From Marmoricola sp. Leaf446 (GTDB taxonomy: Bacteria > Actinomycetota > Actinomycetes > Propionibacteriales > Nocardioidaceae), in assembly GCF_001424755.1 (NCBI RefSeq), contig NZ_LMRF01000004.1:78557-142556 (forward strand): 64,000 nt of DNA, given 5' to 3'. How positions within the stretch are numbered: the first letter of the stretch is position 1; every line of letters begins with the position of its first letter. Shown here one piece after another: positions 53,858 to 63,622 of this stretch. The notes under the pieces were generated by a model. That model was not told the DNA's origin, ran no database searches, and saw only the letters and a list, made by a program, of their open reading frames with translations. Position numbers and translations under genes: made by a program.

Positions 53858-55132
53858 GTGCCCGCTCACCCCGCCCTCCCCTCCCCGGCCGCCGCCCTGG
53901 CCCGCCGCTCGATGCTGCGCGCCGCAGCGGCCGGTGCCCTCGGAGCCGCCCTCGTCACCGGGGAGCAGGGCGCGGCGAGCGCCGCGCCCGCGACCCGCGC
54001 GCGACCGCTGCAGGTGCTGCAGCCCGGCGTCGGTCGCACCCGGGGCCGTTACGTCCGGGCGAAGGCCGACGAGGTGCTGTGGGGCCGGCTGCCCAACCGC
54101 GACTCCGAGCCCGTGGCCGTGGTGCGCTCCGGCGACGTGGTCACCCTCGACACCATCTCCCACGAGGGCCTGCTCGAGGACCAGGGCAAGGACCCCCGCC
54201 AGTTCTTCGAGCAGTACGGCGTGGCCGAGCGCGCCGTGCTCCGCGACGCCGTCGCCGTGGCCGCGCGCACGCCGCACGACGGACCCGGCCCGCACGTCGT
54301 GACCGGCCCGATCGCGGTGCGCGGCGCCGAGCCCGGCGACGTGCTGAAGATCGAGGTGCTCGACCTCCCGCTGCGGGTGCCGTACGGCGTGATCTCCAAC
54401 CGCCACGGCAAGGGCGCGCTGCCAGGGGAGTACCCCGAGAAGTTCGAGGGCGACCCCCGGGCGCGGCCGTACTTCAACGAGGGCGGCAACATCAGCGTCT
54501 TCGCCGCCGCCGAGCGCTCCCGGGGCGGCCTGCGCGGCCGGCTGCCCGGGGCGGTGCCCGTCGGGTTCGACCTGCACCCGTTCATGGGGATGATGGGCGT
54601 CGCCCGCGACACCTCGGCCCTCGTGGACTCGGTGCCGCCCACGGACGCGGGCGGCAACATCGACATCAACGACCTGACGGTCGGCTCCACGCTGTACCTG
54701 CCGGTGCAGGTGCCCGGCGCGATGTTCTACAGCGGCGACCCCCACATGGCGCAGGGCGACGGCGAGGTGGCGCTGACGGCGATGGAGGGGTCGCTGCGGC
54801 CGACCTTCCGGCTGACGGTGGTCAAGCGGGGCTTGCGGGGCGCGCCCCGGCCGGCCTTCGACGCGCCGTTCGCCGAGACCCCCGACCACTGGATCCCGAT
54901 CGGGCTCAGCGACCCCGACGGCCCGGAGAACGGCGGCAACGCCACCAGCCTCGACCTGGCGATGAAGGCGGCGGTGCGGCAGGCGCTGGCGTTCCTCACC
55001 GACGAGCTGGGCGTGGCCGGACCCGTGGCCTACGCCTACCTCTCGGCGGCGGCGGACTTCCAGTGCTCGCAGGTCGTCGACCGCACGACCGGGATCCACG
55101 CCCTCATCACCAAGGCCGACTTCGGACGCTGA
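53858..55132 (+). CDS. Exported acetamidase/formamidase family protein
   Basis: A 424-residue FmdA/AmdA-type amidase. A twin-arginine-like signal peptide (ARRSMLRAAAAGALGAALVT) precedes the fold, implying export of the folded enzyme. Family landmarks: GPIAVRGAEPGDVLKIEVLD, VGFDLHPFMGMMGVA and GGNIDINDLTVGSTLYLPVQ then SGDPHMAQGDGEVALTAMEG. The usual formamidases are cytoplasmic, so the signal is notable. I chose the GTG at 53858, which has GAGGAG 7 bases upstream; the frame begins at 53825. Substrate is probably an amide. Confidence 0.84.
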   Translation: MPAHPALPSPAAALARRSMLRAAAAGALGAALVTGEQGAASAAPATRARPLQVLQPGVGRTRGRYVRAKADEVLWGRLPNRDSEPVAVVRSGDVVTLDTISHEGLLEDQGKDPRQFFEQYGVAERAVLRDAVAVAARTPHDGPGPHVVTGPIAVRGAEPGDVLKIEVLDLPLRVPYGVISNRHGKGALPGEYPEKFEGDPRARPYFNEGGNISVFAAAERSRGGLRGRLPGAVPVGFDLHPFMGMMGVARDTSALVDSVPPTDAGGNIDINDLTVGSTLYLPVQVPGAMFYSGDPHMAQGDGEVALTAMEGSLRPTFRLTVVKRGLRGAPRPAFDAPFAETPDHWIPIGLSDPDGPENGGNATSLDLAMKAAVRQALAFLTDELGVAGPVAYAYLSAAADFQCSQVVDRTTGIHALITKADFGR

Positions 55133-55145
55133 GGCGCGGGGAGCC

Positions 55146-55565
55146 TCAGGCCAGGCCGGGGAAGGCGGTCGGGGGCTCCCCGAACCCCAGGCCGCGGACG
55201 GCGGCCGCGTCGAGCGCGTCGATCGCCGCGAGCCGGTCCTCGCCCGAGGTGTGGGCCACGGTCTCGCCGTAGGTCAGCGCCACCCGGCGCTCCAGGGTGC
55301 GGGCGACGGCCTCGATCTGCGCCGGGGTCGACACCGGCCCCGGCGGGGCGTAGTCGGTCTCGCTCGCGACGGGGTCGACGTCACGACGGGCCAGTCGGGC
55401 GACGAGGTCGTCGCGGGCGGTGCGGTGGTCGGCGTACGCCTGCTGGAGCCGGTCGAAGAGCACCGGCTGGGCCGACGCCGAGGCCCGGGCCCCGAGCAGG
55501 CCGTAGAGGTAGACCGACGCGTGCTCGGCGGCGAGCGCGTTCTGCAGCGCCTCGACCGGGGTCAC
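55146..55565 (-). CDS. DUF4439 ferritin-like domain protein
   Basis: A 139-residue helical protein: ALQNALAAEHASVYLYGLLG, VLFDRLQQAYADHRTARDDL and LERRVALTYGETVAHTSGED. Glu/His residues are spaced as in a ferritin-like four-helix bundle (DUF4439), although metal binding is not proven. GTG start at 55565 overlaps the upstream lipoprotein gene by 4 bases, so the two are co-translated and likely interact. Confidence 0.85.
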   Translation of the reverse strand: MTPVEALQNALAAEHASVYLYGLLGARASASAQPVLFDRLQQAYADHRTARDDLVARLARRDVDPVASETDYAPPGPVSTPAQIEAVARTLERRVALTYGETVAHTSGEDRLAAIDALDAAAVRGLGFGEPPTAFPGLA

Positions 55566-56083
55566 GACACCGGCCAGGTGGCGAGTCGCTGCTGCACCCC
55601 GGCGCCCATGCTCGCCAGCAGCCGCGCGAACTCGCCGCTCTGGGCCCGGGCGGCCAGGGTGGCCAGCCGCTCGTGCAGCTCCTGCTCGCGCTGCTGCAGG
55701 GCCCGCAGCGCGGCGGGACGGCGGCGGGGCACGGCGTACGGCGTGACGGGGGTGCTGGGGTCGGCGCCGCGGGGCACCGCGTCGACCAGCGACGCCTCGT
55801 GGGCCCGGTGCATCGACCCGACGGGGTCCAGCGCGGCCCGTAGCGCGGGGAAGCGGCGCGTGGTCGCGGCCACCGCGCGTCGGGCGGCCCGCAGCTCGGC
55901 GAGGGCGGTGGTGGCCACGGCGACGTCGGGGGCGAGCGGGCGCGGCCGGGGGGAGTCGTCGCGCCGCAGCGGCGTGTCGACCGAGCAGCCGGGCAGCACG
56001 GTCGCCGCGGCCCCGACGGCGAGCCCGCCGGTGACCAGGGTGCGGCGCGAGAGCGTGCGCCGCGTCGGGCTCGGGTCGACCAC
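55562..56083 (-). CDS. Tat-type lipoprotein, helical
   Basis: A 173-residue protein with a twin-arginine motif (SRRTLVTGG) and lipobox VLPGC in the signal, so probably exported folded and lipid-anchored. The mature part is mostly helical (LRALQQREQELHERLATLAA). It is translationally coupled to the DUF4439 gene. Function unknown; a lipid-anchored partner of the ferritin-like protein is one possibility. Confidence 0.8.
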   Translation of the reverse strand: MVDPSPTRRTLSRRTLVTGGLAVGAAATVLPGCSVDTPLRRDDSPRPRPLAPDVAVATTALAELRAARRAVAATTRRFPALRAALDPVGSMHRAHEASLVDAVPRGADPSTPVTPYAVPRRRPAALRALQQREQELHERLATLAARAQSGEFARLLASMGAGVQQRLATWPVS

Positions 56084-56191
56084 CCGAGCATCCTAGGGGC
56101 GGCGGCCCCCCGCCCGACGCAGTCGCGGAGCGCGCCCCGCCGGGGCGTTAGGGTGGCACTCCACAACAGCACAGCTTGGAGGGTCTGGGAC

Positions 56192-56662
56192 ATGACTGCG
56201 TCCGACACCAGGGATCGCCTCGCTGAGGAGCTCGTCGCCCCGATGCTCGCGCTGGGGCTCGACCTCGAGGCCGTGGACGTCTCCGCCGCCGGCAAGCGCC
56301 GCGTGCTGCGGGTGGCCGTCGACAAGGACGGCGGCGTCACCATGGACGAGATCGCGGAGGCGACCCGCGAGGTCTCCCGCGTGCTCGACGAGCGCGACCT
56401 CATGGGCGAGCGTGCCTACACCCTCGAGGTGTCCTCGCGCGGCGTCGACCGCCCGCTCACCCTGCCGCGTCACTGGCGCCGCAACGTGGGCCGGCTGGTC
56501 AAGGTCACGCTGCCCGGCGAGGAGGACGTCACCGGCCGGCTGGTCGGTGCCGACGAGCAGGGCGCCGACCTCGACGTCGGCGGCACCGCCCGCCGTGTCG
56601 GGTTCGACGAGGTCACCAAGGCCAAGGTCCAGATCGAGTTCACCAAGCACGAGGAGTCCTGA
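56192..56662 (+). CDS. rimP: Ribosome maturation factor RimP
   Basis: RimP, 156 residues, needed for early 30S maturation. Motifs: [40 protein letters not shown] and [20 protein letters not shown]. The ATG at 56192 follows GGAGG; an in-frame earlier GTG at 56153 adds a non-conserved stretch. A TAGGGT -10-like box lies about 38 bases upstream. The stop overlaps nusA by one base. This starts rimP-nusA-ylxR-infB-rbfA-truB-ribF. Confidence 0.95.
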   Translation: MTASDTRDRLAEELVAPMLALGLDLEAVDVSAAGKRRVLRVAVDKDGGVTMDEIAEATREVSRVLDERDLMGERAYTLEVSSRGVDRPLTLPRHWRRNVGRLVKVTLPGEEDVTGRLVGADEQGADLDVGGTARRVGFDEVTKAKVQIEFTKHEES

Positions 56663-57636
56663 TGGACATCGACATGAACCTGCTGCGCATGCTCGAGCGC
56701 GAGAAGGAGATCCCCTTCGAGGTGCTGGTCGAGGCCATCGAGCAGGCGCTGCTGACGGCGTACCAGAAGAGCAACGAGGCGCAGGAGCACGCCCGCGTCC
56801 AGCTCGACCGCAAGTCCGGCCACGTCACGGTCGTGGCGCAGGAGCGCGACGCCGAGGGCGAGGTCGTGGGGGAGTACGACGACACCCCGGCGGGCTTCGG
56901 CCGGATCGCCGCGACGACCGCCAAGCAGATCATGCTGCAGCGGCTGCGCGACGCCGAGGACGAGCGCAAGTTCGGGGAGTTCGCCGGCAAGGAGGGCGAC
57001 ATCGTCTCCGGCGTCATCCAGCAGGGCCGCAACCCCGACGACGTCATGGTCGACCTGGGGTCGCTCGAGGCGCTGCTGCCCGCCGGCGAGCGGGTCCCGG
57101 GGGAGGACTACTCCCACGGCACCCGCATCAAGTGCCTGGTGGTCAGCGTCCGCAAGGGGATGCGCGGCCCGCAGGTGATGCTCTCGCGCACCCACCCCAG
57201 CCTGGTCAAGAAGCTCTTCGCGCTCGAGGTGCCCGAGATCGCCGACGGCACCGTCGAGATCGCCGGCATCGCCCGTGAGGCCGGCCACCGCACCAAGCTG
57301 GCCGTCCACACGCGGGTGCCGGGCGTCAACGCCAAGGGCTCGTGCATCGGCCCGATGGGCCAGCGCGTGCGCAACGTCATGAACGAGCTGCACGGCGAGA
57401 AGATCGACATCGTCGACTGGTCCGACGACCCGGCGACGCTGGTCGGCAACGCGCTCAGCCCGGCCCGCGTCTCCTCGGTCACCGTGGTGGACCTAGCCGC
57501 CCGCTCCGCCCGCGTCGTGGTGCCCGACTTCCAGCTGTCGCTGGCGATCGGCAAGGAGGGGCAGAACGCCCGCCTCGCCGCCCGCCTCACCGGCTGGCGC
57601 ATCGACATCCGCTCCGACGAGGCGCCCGCGGACTGA
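56662..57636 (+). CDS. nusA: Transcription termination/antitermination factor NusA
   Basis: NusA, 324 residues, binds RNA polymerase and RNA at pauses and terminators. The N-terminal domain begins [20 protein letters not shown], the S1 domain holds [20 protein letters not shown], and the two KH domains hold [20 protein letters not shown] and [20 protein letters not shown]. The C-terminal acidic repeats of E. coli NusA are missing, as in other actinobacteria. Confidence 0.96.
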   Translation: MDIDMNLLRMLEREKEIPFEVLVEAIEQALLTAYQKSNEAQEHARVQLDRKSGHVTVVAQERDAEGEVVGEYDDTPAGFGRIAATTAKQIMLQRLRDAEDERKFGEFAGKEGDIVSGVIQQGRNPDDVMVDLGSLEALLPAGERVPGEDYSHGTRIKCLVVSVRKGMRGPQVMLSRTHPSLVKKLFALEVPEIADGTVEIAGIAREAGHRTKLAVHTRVPGVNAKGSCIGPMGQRVRNVMNELHGEKIDIVDWSDDPATLVGNALSPARVSSVTVVDLAARSARVVVPDFQLSLAIGKEGQNARLAARLTGWRIDIRSDEAPAD

Positions 57637-57682
57637 CCGAGCGGGGTCCGAGATCCGGTTAGGGCTGGGGCGAGCCGCCCGG

Positions 57683-57688
57683 TAGAGT
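57683..57688 (+). promoter_or_regulatory. -10 box upstream of ylxR
   Basis: TAGAGT ends 8 nt before the GTG at 57697; an internal leaderless promoter of the nusA operon. Confidence 0.45.
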
Positions 57689-57696
57689 GGCCCACG

Positions 57697-58071
57697 GTGG
57701 TTTTCCAGCAGGACACGCAGCGCGGCGACGGACCCGTCCGGACCTGTGTCGGGTGTCGGCGGAAGGCCCCCAAGCGCGAGCTGTTGCGGGTGGTCGTCCG
57801 TGCGGGTCCCGATGGCCAGGCCCCCTGGCACGTCGAGCCCGACCCGGTCGGCTCCGCACCGGGCCGTGGGGCGCACCTGCACCCCACGGTCGCGTGCCTG
57901 GCGCTGGCCGAGCGCAAACGTGCTTTCACCCGGGCCCTGCGGCATGATGCTCAGGCCCGAGGAGCACTCAGCCTCGACCGGCTGCGCCGGCACCTCGCGG
58001 ACCTGCAACTCCCAGCACCACCAGCACCGACCCAGTCAGCACCCATCCGGAACGGGAGCACGAGCTCATGA
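57697..58071 (+). CDS. ylxR: YlxR family RNA-binding protein (DUF448)
   Basis: A 124-residue YlxR protein with the family signature PVRTCVGCRRKAPKRELLRV and GRGAHLHPTVACLALAERKR. It lies between nusA and infB as in nearly all Gram-positives. YlxR has been linked to RNase P binding and transcription regulation in Firmicutes. It is longer than the common 90 residues because of a C-terminal Pro/Ser extension. GTG start looks leaderless. Confidence 0.93.
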   Translation: MVFQQDTQRGDGPVRTCVGCRRKAPKRELLRVVVRAGPDGQAPWHVEPDPVGSAPGRGAHLHPTVACLALAERKRAFTRALRHDAQARGALSLDRLRRHLADLQLPAPPAPTQSAPIRNGSTSS

Positions 58072-58172
58072 GCCTGCGATGAGACACCTCGCACTGAGTA
58101 CCGCGCGATGAGCAAGCACATCAACTAGCGGTTCGTTGCCCTCCTGGACGGGCTCGGACCAGGAGGAAATCC

Positions 58173-61112
58173 GTGGCAAACACGAGAGTCAGCGATCTCG
58201 CCAAGAAGTACGGCGTGCCGAGCAAGGAGGTCATCACCCTCCTCGGCGACCTGGGCGAGTTCGTCAAGGCGCCGTCGTCGGGCATCAACCCGCTCGTCGA
58301 GAAGCGCTTCAACGACACCTACGGCAGCGAGCTGAAGGCCAAGGCCGACGCCGCTGCCGCCAAGAAGGCCGCCAAGAAGTCGCCGTCGGCGACCCCGTCG
58401 GCCCCCGCCGCGCCCGCGGCAGCGGCCCCCACCGAGGCCCCGGCCCCGGAGGCTCCCGCCGCCCCCACGGCTCCCGCCGCGCCGGCCGCCGAGGCACCCG
58501 CCCCCGAGGCTCCTGCCGCCGAGGCCCCCGCGGCCCCGGCCGCCCAGGCCCCGTCGGCCGCCCCGGCCCGACCGGGCCCGCGTCCCGGTCCCCGGTCCAA
58601 GCCCGCCCCCGAGCCCGCCGCCCCGGAGGCACCCGCCCCCGCGGCGAGCGCCCCCAGCGCCCCCAGTGCTCCGGCCGCCCCCGAGAGCCCTGCGGCTCCC
58701 GAGGCGCCGGCCGCCCGTGAGGGTGGCGAGGAGGAGCGTCCCTCCGGTGGCGCCGGCTTCAAGCCCGGCCCCCGGCCGCCCCGTCCCGGCGCGCCGCGCC
58801 CGGGCAACAACCCGTTCAGCTCGACCCAGGGCATGGGTCGCCGTCCGGCGCCCCGCCCGCAGTCGGGCGCGCCCGCCGCTGCGGGCGACGACGCGCAGCG
58901 TCCGCCCCGGCCCCCGGCCGGTCGCGACGGCATGCCGCGCCCCAACCCGGCGATGATGCCCAAGTCCCCGGCCGCCTTCGGTGCCGGTCCCGGCCGTGGT
59001 GGCCCCGGCGGCCCCGGCCGTGGTGGTCCCGGCGGCCCGGGTCGCGGTGGTCCCGGTGGCGCCCCGGCGCGCGGCGGCCCTCCCGGCCGCGGCGGCTTCG
59101 GCGGCGGTCCGGGCGGTGCGCCCGGCGGCGGTGCCCCCGGTCGTCCCGGTGGTCCCGGTCGGGGTCGTCCCGGCCAGCGCGGCAGCACGCAGGGTGCCTT
59201 CGGTCGCCCCGGCGGCCCGTCGCGTCGCGGTCGCAAGAGCAAGCGCGCCCGTCGTCAGGAGTTCGAGGCCATGCAGGCCCCGACGATCGGCGGCGTCCGC
59301 GTCCGCAAGGGCGACGGCGAGACCGTCCGCCTGGCGCGTGGCGCCTCGCTGACCGACTTCGCCGAGAAGATCGGCGTCGACGCCGCCTCGCTGGTGCAGA
59401 TGTTGTTCCACCTGGGCGAGATGGTCACCGCGACCGAGTCGGTCAACGAGGACACCCTGCAGCTGATCGGCGACGAGCTCAACTACGTCGTCGAGGTCGT
59501 CTCCCCCGAGGACGAGGACCGCGAGCTGCTCGACTCCTTCGACGTCCAGTTCGGCTCCGACGAGGGCGACGAGGACATGCTCGAGGCGCGGCCGCCGGTC
59601 GTCACCGTCATGGGCCACGTCGACCACGGAAAGACCAAGCTGCTCGACGCGCTGCGCAGCGCCAACGTCGTCGACAAGGAGGCCGGTGGCATCACGCAGC
59701 ACATCGGCGCCTACCAGGTCGCGGCGGAGGTCGACGGCGACGAGCGTCGCATCACCCTCATCGACACCCCCGGTCACGAGGCGTTCACCGCCATGCGTGC
59801 CCGTGGTGCCCAGGCCACCGACATCGCGATCCTCGTGGTCGCGGCGGACGACGGCGTGATGCCGCAGACGGTCGAGGCGCTCAACCACGCCAAGGCTGCC
59901 AACGTGCCGATCGTGGTCGCCGTCAACAAGATCGACGTGCCTGCGGCGGACCCGACCAAGGTCCGTGGCCAGCTCAGCGAGTACGGCCTGGTCCCCGAGG
60001 AGTACGGCGGCGACACCATGTTCGTCGACGTCTCCGCCCGGGAGCAGCTGCACCTCGACAAGCTGCTCGAGGCCGTCGTGCTCACCGCCGACGCGTCGCT
60101 CGACCTGCGCGCCAACCCCGAGCAGGACGCCCAGGGCCTGGTCGTCGAGGCGCACCTGGACCGCGGTCGCGGCCCGGTCGCCACGATCCTGGTCCAGCGC
60201 GGCACGCTGCGCGTGGGCGACTCGATCGTCGCCGGTCCGGCCCACGGCCGGGTCCGCGCGATGATCGACGAGCACGGCGACAACATCGAGGAGGCCTACC
60301 CCTCGCGTCCCGCGATGGTGCTCGGTCTCTCCGGCGTCCCCGGCGCAGGGCAGAACTTCATCGTGGTCGAGGACGACCGGATGGCGCGCCAGATCGCCGA
60401 GAAGCGCGAGTCGCGCGAGCGGGCGGCCATGCAGGCCAAGCGTCGCGTGCGTCGCAGCCTCGAAGACTTCATGGCCTCCATGGAGAAGGGCAAGAGCCAG
60501 GAGCTCAACCTCATCCTCAAGGGCGACGTGTCCGGTTCGGTCGAGGCCCTCGAGGACTCGCTGGCCCAGATCGACGTCGGCGACGAGGTCTCGCTGCGCG
60601 TCATCGACCGCGGTGTCGGTGCGATCACCGAGACCAACGTCGACCTGGCCGCGGCCTCCGACGCGATCATCATCGGCTTCAACGTCCGCCCGCAGGGCAA
60701 GGTGACGGAGATGGCCGACAAGGAGGGCGTGGAGATCCGCTACTACTCGGTGATCTACCAGGCCATCGAGGAGATCGAGGCGGCGCTCAAGGGCCTGCTC
60801 AAGCCGGAGTACGAGGAGTCGACCCTGGGGCAGGCGGAGATCCGTGCGATCTTCCGCAGCTCCAAGATCGGCAACATCGCGGGCTGCATGGTCACCGGCG
60901 GCGTCATCCGACGCAACGCCAAGGTGCGCCTGATCCGCGACGGCTCCGTGATCCAGGACAACCTGGACCTGGCCTCGCTCAAGCGGGAGAAGGACGACGC
61001 CTCCGAGGTCCGCGAGGGCTTCGAGTGCGGTCTGGTACTGCGCGGGTTCAACGACATCAAGGAGGGCGACATCGTCGAGGCCTTCGAGATGAAGGAGATC
61101 CCGCGGGGCTGA
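58173..61112 (+). CDS. infB: Translation initiation factor IF-2
   Basis: IF-2, 979 residues. The N-terminal IF2_N subdomain reads [21 protein letters not shown] long Ala/Pro/Glu-rich region (residues about 65-190) and a Gly/Pro/Arg-rich region (about 200-350) follow. After a second small domain ([20 protein letters not shown]) the GTPase has [14 protein letters not shown] near residue 482, [20 protein letters not shown] and NKID. The C-terminal tRNA-binding domain is intact. GGAGG precedes the GTG. The Gly-rich part ([10 protein letters not shown] repeats) is conspicuous. Confidence 0.97.
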   Translation: MANTRVSDLAKKYGVPSKEVITLLGDLGEFVKAPSSGINPLVEKRFNDTYGSELKAKADAAAAKKAAKKSPSATPSAPAAPAAAAPTEAPAPEAPAAPTAPAAPAAEAPAPEAPAAEAPAAPAAQAPSAAPARPGPRPGPRSKPAPEPAAPEAPAPAASAPSAPSAPAAPESPAAPEAPAAREGGEEERPSGGAGFKPGPRPPRPGAPRPGNNPFSSTQGMGRRPAPRPQSGAPAAAGDDAQRPPRPPAGRDGMPRPNPAMMPKSPAAFGAGPGRGGPGGPGRGGPGGPGRGGPGGAPARGGPPGRGGFGGGPGGAPGGGAPGRPGGPGRGRPGQRGSTQGAFGRPGGPSRRGRKSKRARRQEFEAMQAPTIGGVRVRKGDGETVRLARGASLTDFAEKIGVDAASLVQMLFHLGEMVTATESVNEDTLQLIGDELNYVVEVVSPEDEDRELLDSFDVQFGSDEGDEDMLEARPPVVTVMGHVDHGKTKLLDALRSANVVDKEAGGITQHIGAYQVAAEVDGDERRITLIDTPGHEAFTAMRARGAQATDIAILVVAADDGVMPQTVEALNHAKAANVPIVVAVNKIDVPAADPTKVRGQLSEYGLVPEEYGGDTMFVDVSAREQLHLDKLLEAVVLTADASLDLRANPEQDAQGLVVEAHLDRGRGPVATILVQRGTLRVGDSIVAGPAHGRVRAMIDEHGDNIEEAYPSRPAMVLGLSGVPGAGQNFIVVEDDRMARQIAEKRESRERAAMQAKRRVRRSLEDFMASMEKGKSQELNLILKGDVSGSVEALEDSLAQIDVGDEVSLRVIDRGVGAITETNVDLAAASDAIIIGFNVRPQGKVTEMADKEGVEIRYYSVIYQAIEEIEAALKGLLKPEYEESTLGQAEIRAIFRSSKIGNIAGCMVTGGVIRRNAKVRLIRDGSVIQDNLDLASLKREKDDASEVREGFECGLVLRGFNDIKEGDIVEAFEMKEIPRG

Positions 61113-61140
61113 TCCCGCGGCACGACGTACGACGGACCGG

Positions 61141-61176
61141 GCTGCGGTTTCACAGGGTCCCCTGTGAAACCGCAGC
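61141..61176. repeat. 17-bp-arm perfect inverted repeat after infB
   Basis: GCTGCGGTTTCACAGGG pairs with CCCTGTGAAACCGCAGC, with only 2 nt between. It begins 28 bases after the infB stop and shares its core with a second, weaker repeat downstream. Confidence 0.8.
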
Positions 61177-61208
61177 TTCCCGGGCAGAACTTCGCACGGG
61201 GAGCGTGA

Positions 61209-61232
61209 GTTTCACAAGGTCCCCTGTGAAAC
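61209..61232. repeat. Second, imperfect copy of the inverted repeat
   Basis: GTTTCACA pairs with TGTGAAAC around a short inner part with one mismatch. It repeats the TTTCACA...TGTGAAAC core of 61141-61176, 68 bases downstream, before rbfA. Confidence 0.7.
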
Positions 61233-61275
61233 CGACAGTGACCCGTCCGGCCCCAGGCACAGAACAGGACCCACC

Positions 61276-61758
61276 ATGGCAAGCCCCCGCGTGCGCAAGA
61301 TCGCCGACCGCATCAAGGTGGTCGTGGCGGAGATGCTCGAGCGCCGGATCAAGGACCCCCGGCTGGGGTTCGTCACCGTGACCGACGTCCGCGTCTCCGG
61401 CGACACCCAGCACGCCTCGATCTTCTACACCGTCCTCGGCGAGGAGTCCGACCACGAGGGCACGGCCGCGGCGCTGGAGTCGGCCCGCGGGCTGATCCGC
61501 TCCGAGGTGGGCAAGCAGCTCGGCATCCGGCAGGTGCCGACGCTGGAGTTCGTGCGCGACGCGCTGCCCGAGACCGCGCGCGAGATCGACGACCTCCTCG
61601 AGCGCGTGCGTGCGGCCGACGCCGAGGCGGCGCGCCGCGCCGCCGAAGGGGCGTACGCCGGGGACGCCGACCCCTACAAGAAGCCCCGCGAGCCCGAGCC
61701 CGACGAGGACGACCTCGAGGACGGGCTGGACGACCGCGCGGACGACCCGCGGGCGTGA
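61276..61758 (+). CDS. rbfA: Ribosome-binding factor A
   Basis: RbfA, 160 residues, assists late 30S maturation. Motifs: [40 protein letters not shown] and [20 protein letters not shown]. The C-terminal tail is long and acidic ([15 protein letters not shown]). GTG of truB overlaps its stop by 4 bases. Confidence 0.96.
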   Translation: MASPRVRKIADRIKVVVAEMLERRIKDPRLGFVTVTDVRVSGDTQHASIFYTVLGEESDHEGTAAALESARGLIRSEVGKQLGIRQVPTLEFVRDALPETAREIDDLLERVRAADAEAARRAAEGAYAGDADPYKKPREPEPDEDDLEDGLDDRADDPRA

Positions 61759-62645
61759 GCCGTCCCGACGGCCCCCACGGCCTGGTCGTCGTCGACAAGG
61801 CCGGGGGGATGACCTCCCACGACGTGGTCTCCCGGACCCGCCGCATCCTCGGCACCCGCAAGGTCGGGCACGCCGGCACGCTCGACCCGATGGCGACCGG
61901 CGTGCTGGTCCTCGGGGTCGGTCGGGCCACCCGGCTGCTCGGCCACCTGCAGCTCAGCGACAAGACCTACGACGCGACGATCCGTCTCGGGGCCTCCACG
62001 ACCACCGACGACGCCGAGGGCGAGGTGTTGACCACGTCGTTCGTCGCCGCCAGCGAGGACGACGTCCGTACGGCTCTGGCCGGCTTCGTCGGCGAGCTCG
62101 ACCAGGTGCCCTCCGCGGTCTCCGCGATCAAGGTCGACGGCCGCCGTGCCTACGACCGGGTCCGGGCCGGTGAGCAGGTCGAGCTCGCCTCCCGGCGGGT
62201 GACCATCCACGAGCTCGTCGTCCACGACGTACGCCGCACCAACCACACCCGCCGCGAGATGAGCGACGTCGACCTCACCCTGCACTGCTCGACCGGCACC
62301 TACGTCCGCGCCGTGGCGCGCGACCTGGGGGAGCAGCTGGGCACCGGGGGCCACCTCACCGCGCTCCGGCGTACGACGGTCGGCCCGTTCGCGCTCGACG
62401 TCGCCCGCACCCTCGAGCAGCTGGAGGCCGAGCCCGGCGTGGTGCCGATCGCCGTGGCCGCCCGCGCGGCGTTCGCCTCGGTGGACCTCGACGAGAGCCA
62501 GGCACTGGACGTGCGCGTCGGCCGCAAGCTCGACCTGGAGCTCGGCAGCCCGGGCCCGGTGGCGCTGTTCGCGCCCGACGGCACCTTCCTGGCGCTCTAC
62601 GAGCAGGCGGGGCCGCAGGCCCGGGCCGTGGCCGTCTTCGTCTGA
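61755..62645 (+). CDS. truB: tRNA pseudouridine(55) synthase TruB
   Basis: TruB, 296 residues, makes pseudouridine 55 in the T-loop. Catalytic Asp44 is in [19 protein letters not shown]; other motifs are [20 protein letters not shown] and [18 protein letters not shown]. The C-terminal region is a small RNA-binding extension. GTG start in GTGA over rbfA. Confidence 0.96.
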   Translation: MSRPDGPHGLVVVDKAGGMTSHDVVSRTRRILGTRKVGHAGTLDPMATGVLVLGVGRATRLLGHLQLSDKTYDATIRLGASTTTDDAEGEVLTTSFVAASEDDVRTALAGFVGELDQVPSAVSAIKVDGRRAYDRVRAGEQVELASRRVTIHELVVHDVRRTNHTRREMSDVDLTLHCSTGTYVRAVARDLGEQLGTGGHLTALRRTTVGPFALDVARTLEQLEAEPGVVPIAVAARAAFASVDLDESQALDVRVGRKLDLELGSPGPVALFAPDGTFLALYEQAGPQARAVAVFV

Positions 62646-62656
62646 GCGGGCGCCAG

Positions 62657-62662
62657 TAGGGT
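62657..62662 (+). promoter_or_regulatory. -10 box of a leaderless promoter (ribF)
   Basis: TAGGGT ends 6 nt before the GTG at 62669. Confidence 0.6.
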
Positions 62663-62668
62663 TCGTCC

Positions 62669-63622
62669 GTGCGCATCTGGCGATCCCTGGACGACGTCCC
62701 CGCCGACCTCGCCGCCACCGTGGTGACCATCGGCAACTTCGACGGCGTGCACCTCGGCCACCGGGCGGTGCTGCGGCGTACGCGTGAGCTGGCCGACGAG
62801 CTCGGCCACCGCGTCGTCGCCGTCACCTTCGACCCGCACCCGATCGCGGTGCTGCGGCCCGACCACGCGCCCCAGACGCTGACCGAGGTCGGCACCCGCT
62901 GCGCCCTGCTCGCCGACGCCGGGGTCGACGACGTGTTCGTGCTGCCCTTCGACCGTGAGGTCGCGGCGTGGACGCCCGAGGAGTTCGTGCGGCGCGTGGT
63001 CGTGGACGGGCTGCACGCGAGGGCGGTCGTGGTCGGCGCGAACTTCCGCTTCGGCGCCCGCGCTGCCGGCGACGTGGCGTTCCTGCGCGAGTTCGGCCGC
63101 GAGCACGGCTTCACCGCCGAGGGCATCGAGCTCGACGGCGGCCCGCAGGTCTGGTCCTCGACCTACGTCCGCACCTGCCTGGCCGCCGGCGACGTCGAGG
63201 GTGCCGCCGAGGCGCTCGGCCGCCCGTTCTCGCTGGTGGGCCAGGTCGTCCGCGGCGACCAGCGTGGGCGCGAGCTCGGCTACCCCACGGCCAACGTGCC
63301 CACCCACGGCCTCGCCGCCCCCGCCGACGGGGTGTACGCCGGCCGGTTGCGCGTCCTCGACGAGGGCGACCCGCTGCAGGGCCAGTGGCTGCCGGCCGCG
63401 ATCAGCGTCGGTACCAACCCGACCTTCGAGGGCGAGCGCGACCGCCGCGTGGAGTCCTACGTCCTGGACCGGGAGGGGATCGAGCTCTACGACCGCACCG
63501 TCGAGGTGACCTTCACCGCGCGGATCCGCGGCATGGTCCGCTTCGACGGCGTCGAGGAGCTGCTGGAGCGGATGACCCTCGACGTCGAGCGCACCCGCGA
63601 GCTGCTGGAGGGCACCGCGTGA
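62669..63622 (+). CDS. ribF: Bifunctional riboflavin kinase / FAD synthetase
   Basis: RibF, 317 residues, makes FMN and FAD. The N-terminal FMN adenylyltransferase has VTIGNFDGVHLGHR and VTFDPHPIAVLRPDHAP; the C-terminal riboflavin kinase has GRELGYPTANVPT and GTNPTFEGERDRRVESYVLD. The order truB-ribF is conserved in actinobacteria. The GTG looks leaderless, and the stop overlaps the next gene by 4 bases. Confidence 0.96.
   Translation: MRIWRSLDDVPADLAATVVTIGNFDGVHLGHRAVLRRTRELADELGHRVVAVTFDPHPIAVLRPDHAPQTLTEVGTRCALLADAGVDDVFVLPFDREVAAWTPEEFVRRVVVDGLHARAVVVGANFRFGARAAGDVAFLREFGREHGFTAEGIELDGGPQVWSSTYVRTCLAAGDVEGAAEALGRPFSLVGQVVRGDQRGRELGYPTANVPTHGLAAPADGVYAGRLRVLDEGDPLQGQWLPAAISVGTNPTFEGERDRRVESYVLDREGIELYDRTVEVTFTARIRGMVRFDGVEELLERMTLDVERTRELLEGTA

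Noticed and set aside
58108-58128. A 6-codon ORF (ATG AGC AAG CAC ATC AAC, stop) ahead of infB
   Set aside because: Too short to judge, and no ribosome-binding site or attenuator structure is evident; a leader peptide is possible but not supported.
58125-60275. A 716-codon minus-strand frame
   Set aside because: Antisense to infB; its G/R/A/T-rich sequence is the complement of the Ala/Pro/Gly tracts of IF-2.
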